Positions 52,764 to 60,300 of a stretch of 64,000 nucleotides of DNA are shown here, piece by piece; position 1 is the first letter of the stretch; every line of letters begins with the position of its first letter. The stretch lies in assembly GCA_934045075.1 (NCBI GenBank), contig OW203736.1, positions 3,516,591 to 3,580,590 on the forward strand. Reading direction: 5' to 3'. The notes under the pieces are model-generated. The model saw only the letters and a program-made list of their open reading frames with translations. It was not told the origin of the DNA and ran no database searches. A program made the translations under genes and the position numbers. The stretch comes from Yponomeuta sedellus. Its lineage: Eukaryota > Arthropoda > Insecta > Lepidoptera > Yponomeutidae.

Positions 52764-55743
52764 TAAAAAATCTGATTTAATTCATCTATGTAATAAATAT
52801 AATCCTTCCATAGTTTCTCTCTCAGAGACATGGTTAAAGCCAGGTATTTCCTTTAAAATGTCTGGTTTCTCATGTCTTAGAGAAGACCGAGATGATGGGT
52901 ATGGTGGAGTGGCTATACTCATCCATAAGTCTCTCTCATTTTCATCTGTTCCGCTCCCTTCACACAGCAATGACATTTCGGTTGTTGCTGCTGTTGTAAA
53001 TAACATTTGTATATTTTCTGTATATTTTGCTCGTCCATCTGTAAATATTTTATCGGAAATTAGTAATATTATTTCTATTCTCCCTAAGCCCTTTCTTCTT
53101 TTAGGGGATTTTAATTGCCATCATCAGGCATGGGGTAGCTCTGTAAGTTCATGTTATGGGGAACAACTATTAGATATTGTTCAATCACATAATTTGTGCA
53201 TTTTAAATACTTGTTTACCAACTCGCCATACTAAGCCCAATGAGGGAATTAGTGCCCCTGATTTATCCATATGTACTCCTGATCTTGGATTAGTTTTAGA
53301 ATGGTACCCTCTGTCTTCATCATATGGCAGTGATCATTTTCCTTTAGTTGTTTCCTTCCCTAGTAGTAATCCTCATAATTCAACATATAAACCACGTATT
53401 AAACATAGATTAAGTAATGCAGATTGGTACTCCTTTAGGGAATGTGTTGAGTCTAAAATTAAACATTGCCAATCTCTATGTGTCACTGACGCAGAGAGGT
53501 TTGCTAAGGTTTTGATGGAAGCTGCAGATGAGACTTTTCCTTTAAAAAATGGTTTGTCTAAAATCCCTTCTCCGCCTTGGTGGGATATAGAGTGCTCTGA
53601 GGCTGTTAAAAAAAGAAAAGAAGCTGAAAGGTTGTATTGTGATGAAATGACTCCAGGGAATTTAGACCATTATTTAGAAGTTTCCCGGTCAACTAAAAAA
53701 CTTTTAAAACAAAAAAAATATGATGGTTGGCAAAAATTTTGTAGTTCCATTTCCCCAAATACACCACCTTCGGCCGTTTGGAAAAATGTAAGACGTTTTA
53801 GAGCAGCCTTCAGTGATTCTCACACTCCTAAAATGTCTCTTTCCTTAGCTGATCAGTATATGGATCACCTAGCTCCTCCCTCTGTTCCAGAACAAATCTC
53901 CATTTCTCCTATTTGCCATAATGAACATAGTCAGTCTGGTTTAAACTCTCCTTTTACCTTAGAGGAATTAAAAGGGATCCTCTCCGATGTTAAGGATTCT
54001 GCTCCAGGAGAAGATGGTATTCCTTACTCTTTCATAGTTAATCTAAGTGACTCTACTCTCCTTACTTACCTTGAACTCATTAACTCTATTGTAGCTTCAG
54101 GTGCTATTCCTCTCTCGTGGAAATCCCAAATCATCATTCCAATTTTGAAATCCAGTAGACCTTCTGCTGACCCTTCCTCTTATAGACCCATTGCCCTATC
54201 TTCTGTTTTAGTTAAAATAGCTGAATATCTAGTTAAAGTTCGTCTTGAATGGTTCATTGAGAGCAGAAACCTTTTATCTTCTTCCCAGTACGGGTTTAGA
54301 AAAGGCAGAGGTACTATTGACAGCTTAGGTGTTTTCACCACAGACATTCGTATAGCTTTTTCAAATAATAATTCTGTTCTTGCAGCGTTTCTTGATATTA
54401 AAGCTGCCTATGATAGTGTACTTGTGCCTGTCCTGAAACAAAAACTTCAGTTATTGAAAGTTCCGAATTTGCTTGTAAATTTTATTGTAAATATACTTTC
54501 AGAAAGGTCAATTAATGTATATATAGATGACAAAAAAATATCTAGTTTAGTTTGGAGAGGTCTCCCTCAAGGGTCAGTGCTTTCTCCTTTATTATACAAT
54601 ATTTATACTTATGATTTAGATTCTGCTCTTGGTAGCTCTATAGAAGTCTTGCAATATGCAGATGACCTTCTTCTTTATACTACGGGTAACTCAATAGACT
54701 CTATGTGCTCTTCTCTTACTTCTTCTCTGTCAATGCTTTATCAATGGCTATCCACTAATGGTCTGGACCTGTCCGTCAGTAAGAGTGCTGTAGTGTTGTT
54801 TTCAAGAATGAGAAAGCGTCCAGACATTTGTGTTGAGTATAATTCCTCTCCCATTGCAGTAAAAACGCAAGTAAAATTTTTAGGAGTTATTTTAGACAGT
54901 CAACTTACCGGACTCCCACATTGTGAATACATTGCTGCCAAGTGTGATCGCTTATTAAATATTATCAGATGTCTCTCAGGGATTTGGTGGGGTGCTCATC
55001 CTTTTTCATTGAGGTTGCTTTATAATGCTTTAATTAGAAGTGTTCTGGATTACGGAACCTTCTTATTGGAGCCTGGTAGTGCTGCTGGCTTTAAGAAATT
55101 GGATGCTGTGCAGTCCAAGGCTTTAAGAATCATCTTAGGAGCAATGAAATCTAGTCCTATTAATTGCTTGCAAGTAGAGTGTGGAGAGCCGCCTCTCCGG
55201 TTAAGGCGTCAATACCTGTCTGATAGATTTTTGAGTCGTTGCTTGCAGCTTACTGATCATCCTTTGCTTGGCAGATTACAACATCTTTCAGACCTTATTA
55301 CAAAGTCCAAGTATTGGTCCCACAGAGCTACTCCGTGTCTTGTTAAGAGCTTCCAGAAATTTAACTCTATTGAGGCTCCATGCCATAACTCTGATTTGCT
55401 GCCTATTTTTCATTGTCCTTACAACTCTTTAGTTCGAATCCCAAACGTCAGTCTTAATTTAGGAATACTATCTAAACATGATATCTGTCAAAATGCCGAG
55501 TTGAATAACCTATTAGACAACCAATTCCAGGGGTGGCACACCATTTTTACTGATGCTTCAAAACATCAAGACAGTTGCGTAGGTGTAGGTGTTTTTCATG
55601 CACAATATACAATAGTTCAAAAAATTAAACTTCCGCCTGAATCTTCAGTATATTCTGGAGAATGTTATGGTCTCCTAAAAGCTGTAGAGTATATTTTATT
55701 AATGGGTCTTAGGAATACTTTAGTGCTGACACAGATTCATTAA
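52714..55743 (+). CDS. LINE ORF2: endonuclease and reverse transcriptase, frameshifted in RNase H
   Basis: Starts at ATG 52714 (acaATGg); a TTG at 52693 is not needed. Residues 1-230 form an apurinic-type endonuclease (QWNCRS, SETWL near 37, GDFNCHHQAWG near 131, GSDHFPLV near 202), which nicks target DNA. The reverse transcriptase follows with QYGFRKGRGTIDSL, AAFLDIKAAYDSV, GLPQGSVLSPLLYN and catalytic LQYADDLLLYT near 647. RNase H begins with FTDASK near 944 and SGECYGLLKAVEYI. The frame then runs into a stop at 55741-55743, although the RNase H sequence goes on in another frame, so one base has been lost (or one gained) around 55725-55740. Apart from this the gene looks intact. Confidence 0.9.
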   Translation: MASLGKILQWNCRSIISKKSDLIHLCNKYNPSIVSLSETWLKPGISFKMSGFSCLREDRDDGYGGVAILIHKSLSFSSVPLPSHSNDISVVAAVVNNICIFSVYFARPSVNILSEISNIISILPKPFLLLGDFNCHHQAWGSSVSSCYGEQLLDIVQSHNLCILNTCLPTRHTKPNEGISAPDLSICTPDLGLVLEWYPLSSSYGSDHFPLVVSFPSSNPHNSTYKPRIKHRLSNADWYSFRECVESKIKHCQSLCVTDAERFAKVLMEAADETFPLKNGLSKIPSPPWWDIECSEAVKKRKEAERLYCDEMTPGNLDHYLEVSRSTKKLLKQKKYDGWQKFCSSISPNTPPSAVWKNVRRFRAAFSDSHTPKMSLSLADQYMDHLAPPSVPEQISISPICHNEHSQSGLNSPFTLEELKGILSDVKDSAPGEDGIPYSFIVNLSDSTLLTYLELINSIVASGAIPLSWKSQIIIPILKSSRPSADPSSYRPIALSSVLVKIAEYLVKVRLEWFIESRNLLSSSQYGFRKGRGTIDSLGVFTTDIRIAFSNNNSVLAAFLDIKAAYDSVLVPVLKQKLQLLKVPNLLVNFIVNILSERSINVYIDDKKISSLVWRGLPQGSVLSPLLYNIYTYDLDSALGSSIEVLQYADDLLLYTTGNSIDSMCSSLTSSLSMLYQWLSTNGLDLSVSKSAVVLFSRMRKRPDICVEYNSSPIAVKTQVKFLGVILDSQLTGLPHCEYIAAKCDRLLNIIRCLSGIWWGAHPFSLRLLYNALIRSVLDYGTFLLEPGSAAGFKKLDAVQSKALRIILGAMKSSPINCLQVECGEPPLRLRRQYLSDRFLSRCLQLTDHPLLGRLQHLSDLITKSKYWSHRATPCLVKSFQKFNSIEAPCHNSDLLPIFHCPYNSLVRIPNVSLNLGILSKHDICQNAELNNLLDNQFQGWHTIFTDASKHQDSCVGVGVFHAQYTIVQKIKLPPESSVYSGECYGLLKAVEYILLMGLRNTLVLTQIH

Positions 55744-56405
55744 GCTCTCTCCAGGCACTAATTAAATTTCCGTTTTTCTCTTACATTCACCCAACAATTT
55801 TTGGTATCCGCAAATTGCTAATTATATGCTCGGAGAGAAATCTTAATGTGCAATTTGGATGGGTCCCTTCACACTGTGGCATAATTGGCAACGAAAAGGC
55901 TGATAAACTTGCGAATTCGGCGGTGAAGTGTGGAGACATATTCACATATGAAAACCATTATAATGACCTTGCTACTCTTCCCAGGGTTTATCTCCAGGTT
56001 TCCTGGAATAGAACCTGGGCAGAGGACCGGTCAAAAGGCATTCATTACCGCAGAATCCAACCCAATATTTCACCAAAGCCCTGGTTTTGTAGTCCCGATG
56101 CCAAGTTTAGTAAGAAAATTACGTCAAGTCTGATCCGAATGCGTCTAGGCCACACTTCAACTCCGGCCCACCTTGCTAGACTTGGCATTGTGCAGAGTCC
56201 TGCCTGTGCCTGTGGAGCTGAGGTGGGAGATATTAATCACCTATTATTTTCCTGCCCTGATTGTGATTATTCCTTCTTTTTTGCTTCCCTGATTTCCCTT
56301 GGCGTCCCTTTCCCTTCCTCTGCGTCCTGCCTCTTATCTAGTTGTAATGTAAATATTTATAAATGTATAGCGAAGTTTTTAAGCAAAAACGATATTAAAA
56401 TTTAG
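55743..56405 (+). CDS. LINE ORF2 continuation after the frameshift: RNase H end and C-terminus
   Basis: The -1 (or +2) frame directly continues the homology with DSLSSLQALIKFP, then GWVPSHCGIIGNEKADKLAN, the last catalytic Asp of RNase H. A C-terminal Cys-rich motif follows (SPACACGAEVGDINHLLFSC), with C-x-C...H...C spacing common at the end of I-group and R1-like ORF2 proteins. The natural stop is at 56403-56405. It has no start of its own. Confidence 0.85.
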   Translation, partial: SSLQALIKFPFFSYIHPTIFGIRKLLIICSERNLNVQFGWVPSHCGIIGNEKADKLANSAVKCGDIFTYENHYNDLATLPRVYLQVSWNRTWAEDRSKGIHYRRIQPNISPKPWFCSPDAKFSKKITSSLIRMRLGHTSTPAHLARLGIVQSPACACGAEVGDINHLLFSCPDCDYSFFFASLISLGVPFPSSASCLLSSCNVNIYKCIAKFLSKNDIKI

Positions 56406-56656
56406 TTTCCTATGTATAATATGTAAAATGCCCTAATGTAAATATTTCTTAAGTACCTACTCATTATTTATTTATTTATTAATTTTTATTTTATATCCCA
56501 ATGTTATTAACAGCTGATTCTTAAACCTTTTTCCAAATTCCGTTCCATTTTAATTTTGTTTGTATATTACCTACGTTCCGTTTCCCTACCTTTATCCTAA
56601 TATCTACTTGACACTGGCGTAGGCACAAACCGTGCAGAGCCATAAAGCGAAAAAAA

Positions 56657-56668
56657 AAGTAGATATAA
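56657..56668. repeat. Right 12-bp target-site duplication of the LINE
   Basis: aagtagatataa directly after the A tail. Confidence 0.85.
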
Positions 56669-56699
56669 TTTGTTGTGAAATAGTGTGGGTTTTTTTTTT

Positions 56700-56745
56700 T
56701 CAAAACAACCGGGTTCGATTCCCGAACGGATTATAGATGTTTTTT
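56700..56745 (+). repeat. tRNA-like SINE fragment
   Basis: aaccgggttcgattcccgaa, a T-arm/B-box-like piece with no head. Confidence 0.4.
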
Positions 56746-56879
56746 AAAATGTATGAGTGCAGGTTTTCTTGTTATCAAAATCGATGACATGGTTCCTCAG
56801 AACAGATCTTCGTATGTCTTATAGTTTCAGACTTTCCCATACTGACCGATTTGAATGAGACACCCTGTATAGGCAATAG

Positions 56880-56927
56880 TATAGGTTTTTAAAATTGTCC
56901 TTAGCGCGGGTTAGTGCATTAAAAAGA
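56880..56927 (+). repeat. Family A terminal block, solitary
   Basis: ataggtttttaaaattgtcc to gttagtgcattaaaaag without body or tRNA-like part. Confidence 0.7.
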
Positions 56928-57276
56928 ATATAGACTGTAAAAATTGTTTTCTCCCAACCTTATAAGTATTTGAGGATAAGAGGATAGAGAGCGCCGACGG
57001 CGGGATAAAATTTAAATCGTGCCGTTGTGCTCTCCTGATCGTTGTTACGTATTGTTGTTAACGTGTTCGGTTCTAATTAGGCAACACGGACAGGCAATAC
57101 TGACTAACTGGATCATTCATTCATTCCATGACATACAACATTGATTCATTCATTCTCTAATTTGTGATTCATTCAGTGATAATTTTTCGCTTCGCATCTG
57201 TGTGTTTGTGAAGAATATTCTGAAAAACTTGAGATTTGGATAAAACGAAGGCAAATAACAGTGCTTCACAGCAAAT

Positions 57277-57324
57277 ATGACTTCCACAATACCCGACGAC
57301 AGAAATGAAGAAAGGCGGCGCAGG
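57277..57324 (+). CDS. Tollip: Tollip exon 1
   Basis: ATG in aatATGa context, 16 codons ([16 protein letters not shown]), donor AGG|gtaagt, phase 0. This N-terminus is variable in the family. The start is chosen because it is the first ATG of a spliced frame. Confidence 0.75.
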
Positions 57325-60300
57325 GTAAGTGTATCGAAAATCAATGTTATGATCCCATGATTCATTTCGTCGCCTCAAACATTACAATAAAATCCGACAT
57401 AAATATTGTGCAAACCGGTTATTGGGACATTTCCTCTCGTTAAAAACAAAGTGTATTGACGTATAAAGTTTTTACTAATGACGTAGAAACTAGTTCAATC
57501 GGTTTTTATCAGACAATGACTCTTTTATAGAACAATGTTTTCTTCGATAAGAAACTGTAGCTAAACAAATTGCGTAGGTATCTCTAATTCTTTGGCATGC
57601 TATCGCGTCTGTGAATTCGGTTCGATTATGGGTTCTACTACACACTAACAAATATGAACAAGTAAATAAACTCTGCAACAGCCTACATAGACCATTACAT
57701 CTAGGCTGTGTTAGAATCCCAGCATATACCAATTGTTTTGGTTTTTAAGTTATGTGTGTTTGTGAAGTTGTATTAGCAAACACACTTGCTGACATTGAAA
57801 GAAAACATTCTGAGGATAAATGGTGTTCAACGACTTCAGCCCTTGAAACTGGCAATCTGCAGTGGGCACTCAGAGTAATTAAGCGCATACTCTGCTGTTA
57901 AAGTTTTAAGTAAACTTTGTGCCAAAAGGATTACTATGGCATAAAGGATTATTTAGATTATAATGATGTCAGGAATTAAAGACAGTGCAATGCATGAGTT
58001 CTATGTTTTATAATAATTATGTTAACTCTGTTGTGTTAAATATGGATTTGAAGAGACTTGGCTTGAAGTTTTTTTGTCCATTTTTTCTCCAAATGTGATC
58101 TAGACTATAAGCAGATGAGTGGGCATTTCAACTGATCAGAGTCTAATCCTCCAGCGAGGATCCCTCTTCAGGTTGAGTAGTTTTCACCAACTACTGAGTC
58201 CACGCCTTTTCAGACGTCTTATATAGTCAGGCATTGTTAGCTGCACTGCGAGGCTGTTAGGGTGATTTGCCAGTTGGTGCTTGCCTGCGTGAATCTTGAA
58301 TTCGTCTTATACCGTGTTCATATGTAGATGTTCGTGTAACTCGGTGTTTCTGATGAACCAATGTGAGCTAGACAGGTTCTTTAGTATGGCGTTTTGGGCC
58401 CTCTGCATGATATTTATGTGTGAGGTACTTGCTGATCCCCACAGTTGGATACCATAGGTCCATATCGGTTTGATAACGCTTTTGTAAATTAGGAGTTTGT
58501 TGTCCAGCGACAGTCTAGAGTTTCTACCCAAGAACCAGTATAGGCTTTTATACCTGAGGTTAATCTGGTCTCTTTTTTTGCGTAGATGCTTTTCCCAAGT
58601 TAATTTGCGATCTAAGTGCATTCTGAGGTACTTCACACTGTCTTGGTGTGGTAGTTCTTTGTCTTCGAGCTTGACGGGAGGACAGTTCTCTTTACGTAGG
58701 GTTAAGGTAACTTGTACCGATTTAGAGCTGCTGGCTCTAATTTGCCATTTCTTTAACCATTGTTCGATGCTGTTGAGGCTTTCTTGTAGCAAGTCTGACG
58801 CTCTTTTGGGATCCGCATTTGTGGCGATTATTGCAGTATCGTCGGCGTAAGTGGCGACACTTACATGCTCTGTCTGCGGGAGGTCTGGTGTAGACTGATT
58901 GCAAATCAAAATGGAAAAAAAAAAGTGATCTAGATTTTGAAATGGACACCTAGTTTGACTTTTACTGTTCATTAAGTCGGGAAGTTCTGCGCTACTTTGA
59001 ATAAAAGCTTTTCATTTCGTTTCATTTTGTTTCTTACATACATAAAAGTTAGGTGTTTTTACTAAAAAGCTTCTCATAATAATTTTCATCACACCAGGTG
59101 CTGCTGGGTCCCCTGCCAGCCGGGTTCCTCAGGACAGAGGGCGGTGGAGCCAGCCTCGACGCCGACTACCAAGCGGCGGTGGCGCTGCAGCAGCAGTTGT
59201 GCGGGGCTACGGTAATGTTAACAGCCTTATTTATGAAAACACGATTCCTCTAATGCCGGCGCCAGACAGAAGTTCAAACAAGTGAACACATAAGTGTGCA
59301 CATGTGTGGCGCGGACATTTTAAGTGACAATAGGAACAAACTTGTTTGAACTTCTGTCTGGCGCCGGCATAAAGCTATGCCAAACAAATCGGCTTCAGAC
59401 TATCACGTCACTCTCACGTAACGCGTTATAGTGTATGAAACGTTTGTCAATACCTATATGGCAAAATAATGTTTTGAAAATGTTTCGATATCCTCCGAAG
59501 GCCTGGCGTCCTAGAAATAGGACATCACGAATAACTATCTTAATTCACACCCAATTTAGTAAGAAGTCCGGAAAAGTAACTGTTCCAGGTCCAATATTTT
59601 CCTCATCATTTTTTGGACAATGAGAAGAAAAAGTTTTTCAAAATCTACATAGTTTTAAGACTTGATGTAAGTGTCACCTCCGGGGCTTAGGAGATATCAA
59701 CCCTTTTGTTTGTCCTCCACTGCTGGGGCTCGGGTCTCTTCCTGCATCGCTGGAAGATTAGGCCTTACTCCACCACCGGGCCCAAGCCCGGGTTGAGTAC
59801 CAAGACAGTGGTCGTGGGTTGGATTCCCTTTGTAAAAGTGGCCTCAGGCTGAGTGTGTTTTCATGTTTGTGACACCCTTGCCTAGTTACCATAGTATGGG
59901 GTATCCTAGTATGGGACAAGCCCCTAGAGTCTAATACTGAGTCTAATATTTCAATGGAATGAAATAAGCACGACATTCTTGGTTATTTGCCTAAATTCGG
60001 TCGTCTACAAAGCAATAGCTGTACAATGTCATTCCAGGGGTGCCCGCGCCCGCGCAAATAGGCATCTCTCGAAGAAGATCGGATCGCGAGAGGCGCCGAG
60101 TTAAGTAGTACGGGTTATACCATTGCAATGCGATTGGTTACCGGAGTAATATGACTATTGAACATCTATTCATTTTAGAGACCCGGCCCTCTGGCCAAGT
60201 AATTGTGTTGTGGGGAAGTTATTATAATTATTATTCGGTACATACGCAAAAAGATTTCCTTAATTTATATATTGTAGGGTATATAATATAGGTGACGATC

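Larger units (their letters stand above)
50969..56656 (+). mobile_element. Full-length RNase H-bearing non-LTR retrotransposon (I-group)
   Basis: 5,688 bp from gaaaaaaagcgcgggaaacg to a short A tail, between exact 12-bp duplications. Parts: 196-bp 5' UTR, ORF1 (51165-52763), ORF2 (52714-56405, one frameshift), 244-bp 3' UTR. Endonuclease, reverse transcriptase and RNase H in one ORF plus a CCHC ORF1 place it in the I/Nimb/Outcast group by architecture. The exact clade would need a tree. Confidence 0.9.

Noticed and set aside
55725..55745. Programmed -1 frameshift in LINE ORF2
   Set aside because: There is no slippery heptamer at the switch point and the break is in the middle of RNase H, so a one-base mutation is the simpler reading.
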